In this document: one piece after another, positions 33,487 through 42,314 of the stretch | Numbering within the stretch: the stretch's first letter is position 1 | Layout: each line of letters begins with the position of its first letter | NCBI GenBank assembly: GCA_017983755.1 | Contig: JAGOAU010000011.1 | Coordinates: forward strand, 25,505-89,504 | Origin: Azonexus sp. | GTDB lineage: Bacteria > Pseudomonadota > Gammaproteobacteria > Burkholderiales > Rhodocyclaceae | Direction: 5' to 3' | DNA length: 64,000 nucleotides | Position numbers and translations under genes: made by a program | Notes under the pieces: model-generated | Seen by the model: only the letters and a program-made list of their open reading frames with translations | Told to the model about the DNA's origin: nothing | The model's database searches: none

Positions 33487-35655
33487 ATGGGTTCTATCAA
33501 AACCATGCCGCCGGCGTTCCGGCGGCGTCCTCTTGCCATTCTTCTCGCAACGCTGTGCGCCACGCCGGCCTTTGCGGCGGATGAGACCGCGACGCAGGCC
33601 GAGGAAAAAAGCCTCGCTCCGGTCACGGTTACGGCGACCAACGATGCGACGGTGCCGAGCGAAAGGACGGGCCTGTACACGACGAAAAGCAGCCGCTCGG
33701 CCACCGGCCTCGATCTCTCGCTGCGCGAAACGCCGAATACGGTTTCGGTCATCACCCGCTCGCAACTCAACGATTTTCAGTTGAACAGCGTCAACGACGC
33801 ACTCGCCGCCTCGTCCGGCATCGTTGTCGAGCGCCCTGAAACCGACCGCACCTATTTCACGGCACGCGGTTTCGACGTCACCAACTTCCAGTTCGACGGC
33901 ATTGGTGTTCCCTTCGTGTACGACATCGTCAATGGCGACATCGACACCGCGATATACGACCGGATCGAAGTCGTCTACGGCGCCAACGGCCTGATGACGC
34001 CGACCGGCTTCCCGTCAGCGACCGTCAATTTCATCCGCAAACGCCCGACCACGGCATTTGCCGCGTCGGCCGGGCTGACCGGCGGATCGTGGGACAGATA
34101 CCGCCTCGACGCAGACGTTTCCGGGCCGCTCATCGAATCGGGACAGATTCGCGGTCGCATGGTGTTCGCCAAGGAGAACGCCAACTCGTATCTCGACCGT
34201 TACGAGCAGGACAAGACGGTGTTCTACGGCATTGTCGAAGCCGACATCGCCGAATCGACGCAACTCGCCATCGGCTACAACCAGCAGGTCAACAAACCAG
34301 TCAGTCCGTTGTGGGGTGCCCTGCCCCTCTTCAACACTGACGGCAGCCGGACCAATTACGATGTCTCGACCAGCACTGCCGCCAACTGGGCGCGCTGGGA
34401 ATCGACGACGCGCAGCACTTTCGTCGAGCTGAACCATCAATTCAACGAAGACTGGCAGGCCAAGGCGATTTATACGAATCGCCAATTCACCAACGATTCG
34501 ACGCTGTTCTACGCCTACGGCACGCCCGACCGCAACACCGGCCTGGGCCTCTACAGCTACCCGTCGCAATACGACATGACGAACAAGCAGAACATGTTCG
34601 ACGTGTTCGCCACCGGGCATTTCAGCCTCGGCGGCCGCAAGCACGACCTGACCTTCGGCGCCAACTGGGCGCGCTCGTCGCTCAACGACGAGTCGCGCTA
34701 CGGGCAGGGCATCGGTACCGCCCTGCCGCCGCTGCAGGACTGGCGAGGCGAATACCCGATGCCAACCTTCGACGCGGCCACCGACGGCAGTTCCTTTACC
34801 GACAAGCGCCTGAGCGCCTACGTCGCTACCCGCCTGAATCTCGCCGACCCGTTCAAGGTAATTCTCGGCGCCCGCGCCACCAAGGTCGAAGTCACCGGTT
34901 ACAGCTATGGTGAAAACCGTTACAGCGATACCGACGACGTCAGCCCCTATGTCGGCGCCATCTACGATCTGAGCGAACAGGTTTCGCTCTACGGCAGCTA
35001 TACCAACCTCTTCAATCCTCAACATCAGCTCGACATCACCGGCACGCCGCTGACTCCGGTGACCGGCAACAGCAAGGAAGTCGGCCTCAAGAGCGACTGG
35101 TTCGGCAAAAAACTGAACGCCTCACTCGCCTACTTCTGGACGGAGCAGAGGAACCTGGCGCAGTCCGCGGGTTACACGGCGAACTTCAAGGCCTACTACG
35201 AAGGTGTAGACGCCGAGTCGGACGGTTTCCAGATCGACGTCGGCGGTGCGCTCACCGACAACTGGCAGGTCAATTTTGGCTATACCCAATTTTCGCTGAC
35301 CGACCCGCAGGGCAATGATGTCCGGACTTACACGCCGCGCAAGCTGATGCGCCTGAGCACTGTCTATCGTCTGCCCTTCCTGGAAAGCCTCAAGGTCGGC
35401 GCAAACGTCAGCTGGCAGGACGGCATCTATCGCAACGACGTGTACGACTACGTGACCGGCGCCACCACCGAGGTCCGCCAGTCCGCCTACACGCTGCTCA
35501 ACCTGATGGCCCGCTACGACATCGACAAGAACCTGAGCGTCAATGCGAACTTCAACAACGTGACCGACGAGAAATACATCACCAGCCTGATGTGGTCGCA
35601 GGGTTATTACGGCGCACCACGCAACTTCTCGGTATCGCTGAACTGGAAGTACTGA
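33487..35655 (+). CDS. TonB-dependent siderophore receptor (FhuE-like)
   Basis: A 722-residue outer membrane receptor: signal peptide (about 1-30), a TonB box-like segment near APVTVTA, plug domain (about 70-180, with GLDLSLRETPNTVSVITR and RGFDVTNFQFDGI) and a 22-strand barrel ending in the C-terminal aromatic SLNWKY. The plug resembles FhuE/FpvA-type ferric siderophore receptors (coprogen, rhodotorulate, pyoverdine-like ligands); the actual ligand cannot be told. A PepSY reductase-like gene follows after 13 bases. Confidence 0.9.
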   Translation: MGSIKTMPPAFRRRPLAILLATLCATPAFAADETATQAEEKSLAPVTVTATNDATVPSERTGLYTTKSSRSATGLDLSLRETPNTVSVITRSQLNDFQLNSVNDALAASSGIVVERPETDRTYFTARGFDVTNFQFDGIGVPFVYDIVNGDIDTAIYDRIEVVYGANGLMTPTGFPSATVNFIRKRPTTAFAASAGLTGGSWDRYRLDADVSGPLIESGQIRGRMVFAKENANSYLDRYEQDKTVFYGIVEADIAESTQLAIGYNQQVNKPVSPLWGALPLFNTDGSRTNYDVSTSTAANWARWESTTRSTFVELNHQFNEDWQAKAIYTNRQFTNDSTLFYAYGTPDRNTGLGLYSYPSQYDMTNKQNMFDVFATGHFSLGGRKHDLTFGANWARSSLNDESRYGQGIGTALPPLQDWRGEYPMPTFDAATDGSSFTDKRLSAYVATRLNLADPFKVILGARATKVEVTGYSYGENRYSDTDDVSPYVGAIYDLSEQVSLYGSYTNLFNPQHQLDITGTPLTPVTGNSKEVGLKSDWFGKKLNASLAYFWTEQRNLAQSAGYTANFKAYYEGVDAESDGFQIDVGGALTDNWQVNFGYTQFSLTDPQGNDVRTYTPRKLMRLSTVYRLPFLESLKVGANVSWQDGIYRNDVYDYVTGATTEVRQSAYTLLNLMARYDIDKNLSVNANFNNVTDEKYITSLMWSQGYYGAPRNFSVSLNWKY

Positions 35656-35668
35656 GCGGAGTCCGGCC

Positions 35669-36895
35669 ATGCGTCCAATCCTGGTTCTCCTCCACCGCTG
35701 GTTCGGCCTGTTCGCAGCCCTCTTCCTGCTCGTTTCCGGGCTGACCGGCGCCGTGATCTCGTGGGATCACGAACTGGACGAATGGCTCAATCCACATCTG
35801 TTCCACGCGCGGGCGACGGGTGATCCGTTGCCCGCACTGGAACTCGCGGATCGCCTGGAAGCCGCCGACCCGCGCCTGCGCATCCGCTTCATGCCGCTGG
35901 AGACCGAACCCGGGCATACCCTGGGCGTCATGGTCGAACCGCGCATCGACCCGGCGAGCGGCCAGCCCTTCGATCTCGGCTTCAACCAGGTCGCCATCGA
36001 TCCCGCCGACGGCGAGATCCTCGGGCGCCGGGAATGGGGCAAGGTGTCGCTCGACCGCGAGAATCTGCTGCCTTTCCTGTACAAGCTCCACTACAGCATG
36101 CATATCCCGGACATCGATCTGATCCCCGTCGGCACGCTGTTCATGGGCATCGTCGCCATCGTCTGGGTCTTCGACAGCCTGCTGGCGCTGTGGATTTCCT
36201 TTCCCAGCCGCAAGAGCTGGCGGCAATCCTTCGCCTTCCGCTGGCAGGCCGGCGGCTATCGCCTGAATTTCGATCTCCATCGTTCGGGCGGCGTCTGGCT
36301 TTTCCTGCTGGTGCTGATGCTCGCTGTCACTTCAGTATCGATGAACCTCAAGGAACAGGTCATGCGTCCGGTGCTCGGCTGGGTCACCGAACTGACCCCC
36401 TCGCCGTTCGCCACCCGGGCGCCTGTCGCGGTCGACCAGCAAAAAGAGCCAAAAATGGGACGCTCGGAGATTCTCGCCATCGCCCGCGCCGAGGCGGAAC
36501 GGCGCGGCCTTGATGCCCCCGCAGGCGGCATCTTCCACATCGCACAGTTCGGCATCTACGGCGTCGGCTTCTTCGAGGCCGGCAACAGCCATGGCGATGG
36601 CGGCCTGGGCAATCCCTGGCTCTACTTCGATGCCGATAGCGGCGAAGCGCTCGGCGGCGACATTCCCGGCCAGGGAACGGCCGGGGACATCTTTCTCCAG
36701 TCGATGTTCCCGCTCCACTCGGGAAGGATCATCGGCGTGCCGGGACGCGTCCTGATCAGCCTGATGGGTCTGGCAATCGCAATGTTCAGCGTGACCGGCA
36801 TCGTCATCTGGGCCCGCAAGCGCAAGGCCCGCCTTGGCAGAAGGACGCAATCGCGGGAGCTACTGGCCGACGCCGGGGCCGGCGGACAGGCCTAG
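35669..36895 (+). CDS. PepSY-associated membrane protein (siderophore-iron reductase-like)
   Basis: A 408-residue protein with four membrane segments (about 8-32, 150-175, 205-228, 355-378) of the PepSY_TM family. Conserved LHRWFGL and LHYSMHIP give His residues likely to bind heme, as in the FsrB/PiuB-type reductases that release iron from siderophores. It lies directly behind the receptor gene. A dispersed repeat (36425-36461) encodes the periplasmic linker around VAVDQQKEPKMG, after the third membrane segment. Electron donor unknown. Confidence 0.85.
   Translation: MRPILVLLHRWFGLFAALFLLVSGLTGAVISWDHELDEWLNPHLFHARATGDPLPALELADRLEAADPRLRIRFMPLETEPGHTLGVMVEPRIDPASGQPFDLGFNQVAIDPADGEILGRREWGKVSLDRENLLPFLYKLHYSMHIPDIDLIPVGTLFMGIVAIVWVFDSLLALWISFPSRKSWRQSFAFRWQAGGYRLNFDLHRSGGVWLFLLVLMLAVTSVSMNLKEQVMRPVLGWVTELTPSPFATRAPVAVDQQKEPKMGRSEILAIARAEAERRGLDAPAGGIFHIAQFGIYGVGFFEAGNSHGDGGLGNPWLYFDADSGEALGGDIPGQGTAGDIFLQSMFPLHSGRIIGVPGRVLISLMGLAIAMFSVTGIVIWARKRKARLGRRTQSRELLADAGAGGQA
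36425..36461 (+). repeat. Uptake-sequence-like repeat, copy 12
   Basis: Core GTCGCGGTCGAC at 36425-36436; tail CAAAAAGAGCCAAAAATGG. In the periplasmic linker of the PepSY protein. Confidence 0.88.
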
Positions 36896-36911
36896 CCGCC
36901 GACCGCCGGCC
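36877..36911. terminator. Hairpin between convergent genes
   Basis: GGCCGGCGG (36877-36885) and CCGCCGGCC (36903-36911) pair perfectly, covering the stop of the PepSY gene. No T-run; possible bidirectional stop. Confidence 0.4.
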
Positions 36912-36926
36912 TGACAATGTTGCCGC

Positions 36927-37943
36927 TCAGCGATACCCCGCCCGGTCGAGCACCATCTGCGCGGCGACCATGTTCTTCGCCAGCTGGCCGATCGGCAGGG
37001 TATCGGCCTTGAACTTGCCGAGCGCGGTGAGCGCCGGGTTGTTGGTGACGACGCTCTCGACCACCGGCCATTCGTTGTTGCCGTCGGCGAAGTAGCGCTG
37101 GGCGTCGTCGCTGGCCAGGTATTCGAGGAACCTGACCGCCGACTCCTGGTTCTTCGAGGTCTTGACCATGCCGCCGCCAGAGATGTTGACGTGGGTGCCG
37201 GTCGTCGCCTGGTTGGGCCAGACGATGCCGACGCGCTCCATCATGCGCCGGTCGTCGATTTTGTCGGAACGGACCAGACGCGCCAGGTAGTAGGTGTTCG
37301 ACACCGCGACGCCGCACTCGCCGGCAGCAACGGCCTTGATCTGGTCGGTATCGCCGCCCTTTGGCGCGCGCGCGAAATTGGCGACGACGCCGCGCGCCCA
37401 GACCTCGGTCTTCGCTTCGCCGTTGCGGGCGATCAGCGACGATACCAGCGACAGATTGTAGGGGTGAGCGCCGGAGCGGCTGCACAGCTTGCCCTTCAGT
37501 TGCGGGTCGGCGAGCGCTTCGTAAGTTTGCACCTCTTCGGCCTTCACCGCGCTGCGGTTGTAGATGATGACGCGGGCGCGGGTCGAGAAGGCGAACCAGG
37601 TGTCGGTACGCAAATGTGCCGGAATGCGTGATTCGAGTAGTTTCGATTTCACCGGCGCGAAGAGGCCGAGTTCGTCGGCCTTGGCCAACCGTGCCGCGTC
37701 GACGGTGATGAAGACGTCGGCCGGGCTGTTGGCGCCTTCGTTGCGGATGCGCTCCATCAACTCCTCTTCCTTGCCTTCGATGCGGTTGACCTTGATTCCA
37801 GTCTGCTTCGTGAAGTTGGCGTAGAGCGCCTCATCGGTCTGGTAATGGCGGGCGGAATACAGGTTGAGGACTTTTTCCTGGGCGGATGCGCCCAGGCTGG
37901 CGCTGGCCAGCGCCAGGGCAAGCAGCGGTATGCGGAAGTTCAC
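36927..37943 (-). CDS. Ferric iron-binding periplasmic protein (FbpA/FutA-like)
   Basis: A 338-residue exported solute-binding protein of the ferric iron ABC transporter class. The signal peptide covers about 1-21, then the mature protein begins EKVLNLYSARHYQTDEALY. The iron-binding Tyr pair is visible in SNTYYLARL, and an early YSARHY supplies a further Tyr. The GTG start at 37943 overlaps the preceding stop (GTGA). The permease and ATPase that normally follow are absent here, so it must rely on genes elsewhere. Confidence 0.88.
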   Translation of the reverse strand: MNFRIPLLALALASASLGASAQEKVLNLYSARHYQTDEALYANFTKQTGIKVNRIEGKEEELMERIRNEGANSPADVFITVDAARLAKADELGLFAPVKSKLLESRIPAHLRTDTWFAFSTRARVIIYNRSAVKAEEVQTYEALADPQLKGKLCSRSGAHPYNLSLVSSLIARNGEAKTEVWARGVVANFARAPKGGDTDQIKAVAAGECGVAVSNTYYLARLVRSDKIDDRRMMERVGIVWPNQATTGTHVNISGGGMVKTSKNQESAVRFLEYLASDDAQRYFADGNNEWPVVESVVTNNPALTALGKFKADTLPIGQLAKNMVAAQMVLDRAGYR

Positions 37944-39115
37944 GGTTCGGTTCTCCGAGTAGGGTTGTCGTAAAGGTAAGCGGTGGAAATCTGGTCCAGG
38001 CCGGCAACGCCGCACAGCGCCATGGTCGCCTCCAGCTCGTCCTGTAGCAGGCGGATGACATGGGCAACGCCGAGCGGGCCGGCGGCGGCCAGCGCGTGGA
38101 TGTAGGGGCGACCGACCAGCACCGCCGAAGCGCCCAGGGCGATCGCCTTGAAGATGTCGCTGCCGCGCTGGATGCCGCCATCGAGCAGGATGGGCACCCG
38201 GCCGAGCAAGCGGTCGGCGATGGCGGGCAGCGCGTCGAGGCTGGCCGGCAGGGTATCGAGGGTACGGCCACCGTGGTTGGAGACGACGATGCCGGCCGCC
38301 CCCATGTCGACTGCGCGCACCGCATCGTCCGGATGCAGGACGCCCTTGACGATGACCGGCAAGCGCGTCGCGGCAAGCAGCCAGTCGAGGTCCTTCCAGG
38401 TCGGCGCGCAATGCATGAGGTCATCGAAGACGTTGCTCGGCCCGCGCCGCTTGCGCTTCTCGGCCAGCGAGCGCTCGCGCAGCGCGAAGCCCTGGCGATC
38501 GTCCGGATCCTGCGGGCGGCGCAGATTGATGGCTTCGATCCCCGGCGGCAGCTGGAAGCCAGCCCGCTGTTCGCGGTTGCGGATGCCGTTGAGCGGCGCA
38601 TCGACGGTGAACACGATGGCCTCGTAGCCGGCCGCCTCGGCGCGGCGAATCAAGTCTTCGTTGAGGTCGCGCTCCGGCTGCAGGTAAAGCTGGAACCAGC
38701 GCGGCCCGTCGCCGCCCTGCTGCGCCGCCGCGGCGACCTCTTCCAGGCTGCTGCTGGCCAGTGTGCTGAGCACCATGCCGACGCCAAGCGCCGCGGCGGT
38801 ATAGGCCGTCGCCAGTTCGCCGTCGGGATGGAAGAGCTTTTGCCACGCGACCGGTGCGAGCAGGATCGGGCAAGGATATTCGCGGCCGAACAGGGTCGTC
38901 CGGCAGTGGCCGCCGACGACGTCGGCCATCACCCGCGGCAGCAGGGCCTGGCGGTCGAAGGCGGCGCGATTCCAGGCGCGCGTCAGCTCGTCGCCGGCGG
39001 CGCCGTCGAGGTAGGCCCAAGCGTTGTCGTCCAGCCGGCGGCGGGCGTAGGCCGCGTAATCGGCCACCGCTGCGATGTCGCGTGGGATGCCGTCGAGCGG
39101 CGGCGCCATGAACAT
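37940..39115 (-). CDS. FMN-dependent alpha-hydroxyacid oxidase/dehydrogenase
   Basis: A 391-residue FMN enzyme of the glycolate/lactate oxidase family, oxidising an L-2-hydroxy acid. The TIM barrel carries APVAWQKLFHP near the start, FQLYLQPERD, the catalytic His in VVSNHGGRTLD and the FMN phosphate loop LLDGGIQRGSDIFKAIALGA. It sits between piuC and the ferric-binding protein in an overlapping operon; processing of a hydroxycarboxylate siderophore or ligand is one speculative explanation. The ATG at 39115 shares a base with the piuC stop; ATG 39109 is an alternative. Confidence 0.88.
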   Translation of the reverse strand: MFMAPPLDGIPRDIAAVADYAAYARRRLDDNAWAYLDGAAGDELTRAWNRAAFDRQALLPRVMADVVGGHCRTTLFGREYPCPILLAPVAWQKLFHPDGELATAYTAAALGVGMVLSTLASSSLEEVAAAAQQGGDGPRWFQLYLQPERDLNEDLIRRAEAAGYEAIVFTVDAPLNGIRNREQRAGFQLPPGIEAINLRRPQDPDDRQGFALRERSLAEKRKRRGPSNVFDDLMHCAPTWKDLDWLLAATRLPVIVKGVLHPDDAVRAVDMGAAGIVVSNHGGRTLDTLPASLDALPAIADRLLGRVPILLDGGIQRGSDIFKAIALGASAVLVGRPYIHALAAAGPLGVAHVIRLLQDELEATMALCGVAGLDQISTAYLYDNPTRRTEP

Positions 39116-39798
39116 CAGCTGTCGGCCCAGCGCCGCAGCAGGTTGTGGTAGCAGCCGGTCAGGCGGACGACGGGGTCGGTATCGCCGTGCGTCTCGCGCA
39201 GGCTGAGCAGCGCCATGTCCATGTCGAACAGCAGGCGGCGCTGGCCGGGGTCGCGCACCATGCTCTGCATGAACATGAAACAGGCAACGCGCACACCCTT
39301 GGTCACCGGAGCCACCTCGTGGATCGAGGTCGAGGGGTAGACCACCAGGCTGCCGGCCTTGAGCTTGACGCCGTGCTTGCCGAAGGTGTCCTCGATGGTC
39401 AGCAGGCCGCCCTCGTATTCGTCGGGTTCGGAAAGGAACAGCGTCGCCGAGACGTCGGCGCGCACGTAGCCGCTGCCATCGGGTAGCTGGCGCATGGCGT
39501 TGTCGGTATGGAAGCCGTAGTAGTTGCTGTCGCCGCCGTAGCGGTTGAAGAAAGGCGGCAGGATCTTCAGCGGCAGCGCGGCGGTGAAGAACATGGCATT
39601 GCGGCCGAGCGCCTTGAGCACCAGGCGACGCAGGGCCGGCAGGTGTTCGGCGTTCTCGGCCAGCTGCTCGTTGTTCTTGGCCTTGGCCGCCTGCAGGCCG
39701 GCGGTAATTTGCCCGTTTGACCAGGTCGACCGCAACAGGAGGTCGCGGGCGGTGGCCAGTTCTTCCGGGGTCAGGACGTCGTCGATGGTGATCAGCAT
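39115..39798 (-). CDS. piuC: PKHD-type 2-oxoglutarate/Fe(II) hydroxylase PiuC/YbiX
   Basis: A 227-residue dioxygenase of the PiuC/YbiX family. The iron ligands are seen in FHTDNAM (HxD) and STSIHEVAPVTKGVRVA (distal His and 2-oxoglutarate-binding Arg). The gene is normally paired with a catecholate receptor (fiu-ybiX, piuA-piuC), as here. Its substrate is not established. A dispersed repeat copy (39700-39736) coincides with residues 21-33, LLLRSTWSNGQIT, a conserved part of the family. Confidence 0.93.
   Translation of the reverse strand: MLITIDDVLTPEELATARDLLLRSTWSNGQITAGLQAAKAKNNEQLAENAEHLPALRRLVLKALGRNAMFFTAALPLKILPPFFNRYGGDSNYYGFHTDNAMRQLPDGSGYVRADVSATLFLSEPDEYEGGLLTIEDTFGKHGVKLKAGSLVVYPSTSIHEVAPVTKGVRVACFMFMQSMVRDPGQRRLLFDMDMALLSLRETHGDTDPVVRLTGCYHNLLRRWADS
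39700..39736 (-). repeat. Uptake-sequence-like repeat, copy 13
   Basis: Exact core (minus) at 39725-39736; tail TCAAACGGGCAAATTACC. Within the conserved N-terminal part of piuC. Confidence 0.9.
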
Positions 39799-39858
39799 GG
39801 CTTCCTCAAGCAGAAGCCCCTGCCACGCGAGGCGGCGGGGGCTGGGTGGGCAGTGCGC

Positions 39859-42051
39859 CTAGAACTTGTATTCGGCGCTCAGGATGAAACGTTGCGGCTG
39901 GCCGACATAGACGAAGCCGCCGTTGTCGTAGATCGCGTCGTAATACAGCTTGTCGAACACGTTCTGGATGTTCAGCTTGATGTTGTACTTGGGCTGCTCG
40001 TACGCCACCATCGCATCCCAGCGCACGTAGCCGGGCGCAACGTTCGGGTTGAAGGCGGCGGTGCCGGCAGCGGCCGGCTGGTAGCCGTAACGCTCGCTCT
40101 TGGACTCGAGGCCGCCGCCGATCTTCCAGCCGTCGAACAGCTTGTAGGTCGTCCACAGGTTGGCTGTCTGTTCCGGCGTGTTGCGCGGCGTCTGGCCGAT
40201 GAAATTCCGGTTGGCGTTGGGCGCCACTTCGAGAATCTCGGCACTCATGAAGGCGACGCCACCGAACACTTCCCACTTGTCGGTGATGCGCCCGGCGACT
40301 TCGAGTTCGACGCCGTTGGTGCGGCGCTTCTTGGTCAGGATGGAATACTGCGGCGAGTCGAGGTCGGTACTGCGTTCCCAGGTCTTTTCCGCGCTAAAAA
40401 TTGCCGTGCGCAGCGCCAGATCGCCATCGAGTAGCAGCCACTTGGCGCCCAGCTCGATGACTTCGCCGCGCTCCGGCGGATAGGCGCTGCCAGAAAGCTG
40501 GTAGAGGTCGGCGGTCGGGCTGAAGGTGTCGCTGTAGCTCAGGTAATAGTGCTGGGCGGCGTCCGGCTGCCACGACAGGCCGGTACGGAAGCTCCATTCG
40601 CCGAAGTCGCCGGAAAACGCGGTGCTGGTATTGGTGTTGCCGGCGACCGAGACGTAGTCGGCACGGATCTCGTCGCGACGGACGCCGACCAGCGCCTTCC
40701 AGTTCTTGACGAACTCCAGCGTATCCTGAACGAAGAAGCTGTAACTGTTGCCGTTGTAGGTGTTCGGCGACCCGGTAAAGTCACCCGACCGGTACATCGG
40801 CCTGGTCGCGGTGCCCTGGTTGCGCAGGGCCCAGCGCTTGCTGTCCTCGTACAGGTATTCGACCCCGGCGAGGAACTCGTTGTTCATGCCGAAGGTGGTG
40901 AAGCTGGTGCTGAAGTCGCTCTGGATGGTGAAGTTGTCGGTATCCGTTTCGCGCGTCTTGGCCTGCGAGGCCAGGCTGTACTGGGTCGGCGCCCCGCCCT
41001 GCGGTGCCACCGCCCAGTACGAGCGCTTGTAGTTCGCACCGCGCATCACCGTCCGCCACTGGGTATCGGGCGCGATCTTGTAGACGTAATTCAGGGTGGC
41101 GATATTCGTGTCGCTGTTGTCGAAATTGCTGCTGACGCCCCAGTAGGCGCCGGACTTCGCGTAGCTCTCGTTCGGCCGCCGGTTCGTGGCGAACGGCACG
41201 CCGTAGTCCGGACGATCGTCGGTCTTCAGGTAGTAGTAGCTGGCGGTAAGCTCGTGCTCGGTACCGAGGCCGAAGGCGATGCTCGGCGCGAAGCCCATAC
41301 GCTGGATGTGCGGCGTCGTCCCGCTCACCGGGTTGGAGCGCGGGCTGTCTTCCTCACGCGCCATCATGTTGATGCGGATCGCCGTCGTCTCGCCGAGACG
41401 CTGGTTGAGGTCGGCGTTGAAGGCGGCATAGCCGTCGGTACCGACGCCGACACCGGCCTTGTTGATGCCGTAGAGCATCGGCGTCTTGCTGACCTGGTTG
41501 ATGACGCCACCGGCCTGGCCGCGGCCGAAGAGCATGGCGGCGGCGCCGCGAAGCACGTCGACCTGCTCCAGGTTGAATACTTCCCGGTTGTACTGGGCGG
41601 TATCGCGAATGCCGTCGAGATAGATGTCGCCGAAGGTATAGAAGCCGCGCAGCATCATGTTGTCGCCGGAGCGGCCGCCCTCGGCAGCGTTGAAGGAAAT
41701 CCCCGGCACGTTGCGTAAGGCCTCGCGCAGGGAATTGACCTCCTGCTCGTCCATCAATTGGCGGGTCACGGTGACGACCGACTGCGGCACATCGTGCGGA
41801 TCCTGCGCCACGCGACCAACACGTGTTTTCGTCGCGCGCAGGCCATCCTGCGGCTCAGCGGTGGCCGTCACCGTGACCGGCGCCAGCGTCTTTTCCTCTT
41901 CGGCGATTGCCGTATCGGTCGCCCCCAGCAGGCTGGCGACGACCATGGCCCCGAGCGGCAGCAGCGGCCGCTTTTCCACTGCTCCCCCGGGAACAGTCGA
42001 TGACGAAAGCGCAGGCGCTTTCACTTTTACCCTCTTGTTTTTCACAGGCAT
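39859..42051 (-). CDS. TonB-dependent catecholate siderophore receptor (Fiu-like)
   Basis: A 730-residue outer membrane receptor: leader of about 50 residues, TonB box-like APVTVTATA, plug (about 80-190) with DVPQSVVTVTRQLM and RGFYTFGDIYLDGIRD, and a barrel ending ILSAEYKF. The pairing with piuC and the plug sequence point to the Fiu/PiuA group, which import monomeric catechol-iron. A perfect A/T-rich palindrome (42239-42269), a probable Fur operator, and two leader repeats lie between promoter region and start. Confidence 0.92.
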   Translation of the reverse strand: MPVKNKRVKVKAPALSSSTVPGGAVEKRPLLPLGAMVVASLLGATDTAIAEEEKTLAPVTVTATAEPQDGLRATKTRVGRVAQDPHDVPQSVVTVTRQLMDEQEVNSLREALRNVPGISFNAAEGGRSGDNMMLRGFYTFGDIYLDGIRDTAQYNREVFNLEQVDVLRGAAAMLFGRGQAGGVINQVSKTPMLYGINKAGVGVGTDGYAAFNADLNQRLGETTAIRINMMAREEDSPRSNPVSGTTPHIQRMGFAPSIAFGLGTEHELTASYYYLKTDDRPDYGVPFATNRRPNESYAKSGAYWGVSSNFDNSDTNIATLNYVYKIAPDTQWRTVMRGANYKRSYWAVAPQGGAPTQYSLASQAKTRETDTDNFTIQSDFSTSFTTFGMNNEFLAGVEYLYEDSKRWALRNQGTATRPMYRSGDFTGSPNTYNGNSYSFFVQDTLEFVKNWKALVGVRRDEIRADYVSVAGNTNTSTAFSGDFGEWSFRTGLSWQPDAAQHYYLSYSDTFSPTADLYQLSGSAYPPERGEVIELGAKWLLLDGDLALRTAIFSAEKTWERSTDLDSPQYSILTKKRRTNGVELEVAGRITDKWEVFGGVAFMSAEILEVAPNANRNFIGQTPRNTPEQTANLWTTYKLFDGWKIGGGLESKSERYGYQPAAAGTAAFNPNVAPGYVRWDAMVAYEQPKYNIKLNIQNVFDKLYYDAIYDNGGFVYVGQPQRFILSAEYKF

Positions 42052-42074
42052 TCCTTAAGCTAGTCAATTGGGGA

Positions 42075-42099
42075 GGCTGGCTGGCGGAATGGCTGGCTT
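42075..42099 (-). repeat. GCCAGCCA-type leader repeats (7, proximal)
   Basis: On the minus strand, CAAGCCAGCC and CCGCCAGCCAGCC, 24 bases before the Fiu-like receptor start. Confidence 0.75.
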
Positions 42100-42205
42100 G
42101 CCGAACATGCCGTTCGAGCTTCAAGGCGGCCGCACAAGCGGCTACCGGATTGCCAGGCGAGGGAAATTCGCCACAGGCAGGCTCAATCAGCTATTTTCGG
42201 AACCT

Positions 42206-42233
42206 TGCTGGCTGGGCGCTGTGGCTGGCTGGT
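42206..42233 (-). repeat. GCCAGCCA-type leader repeats (7, distal)
   Basis: On the minus strand, CCAGCCAGCCACAGC and GCCCAGCCAGCAAGG, just downstream of the Fur-like palindrome. Confidence 0.75.
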
Positions 42234-42238
42234 TCATC

Positions 42239-42269
42239 AATCTAAATGCGAATATATCGCATTTAGATT
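42239..42269 (-). promoter_or_regulatory. Palindromic Fur-like operator of the Fiu-like receptor
   Basis: AATCTAAATGCGA and TCGCATTTAGATT are perfect 13-base inverted arms around ATATA. Size, A/T richness and the gene downstream fit a Fur operator of the ATGCGAATnATTCGCAT type. Confidence 0.65.
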
Positions 42270-42314
42270 TCAGAAACAACTGGCGGCCGATTTTCGGCAG
42301 ACGAAGCGGGAAAC

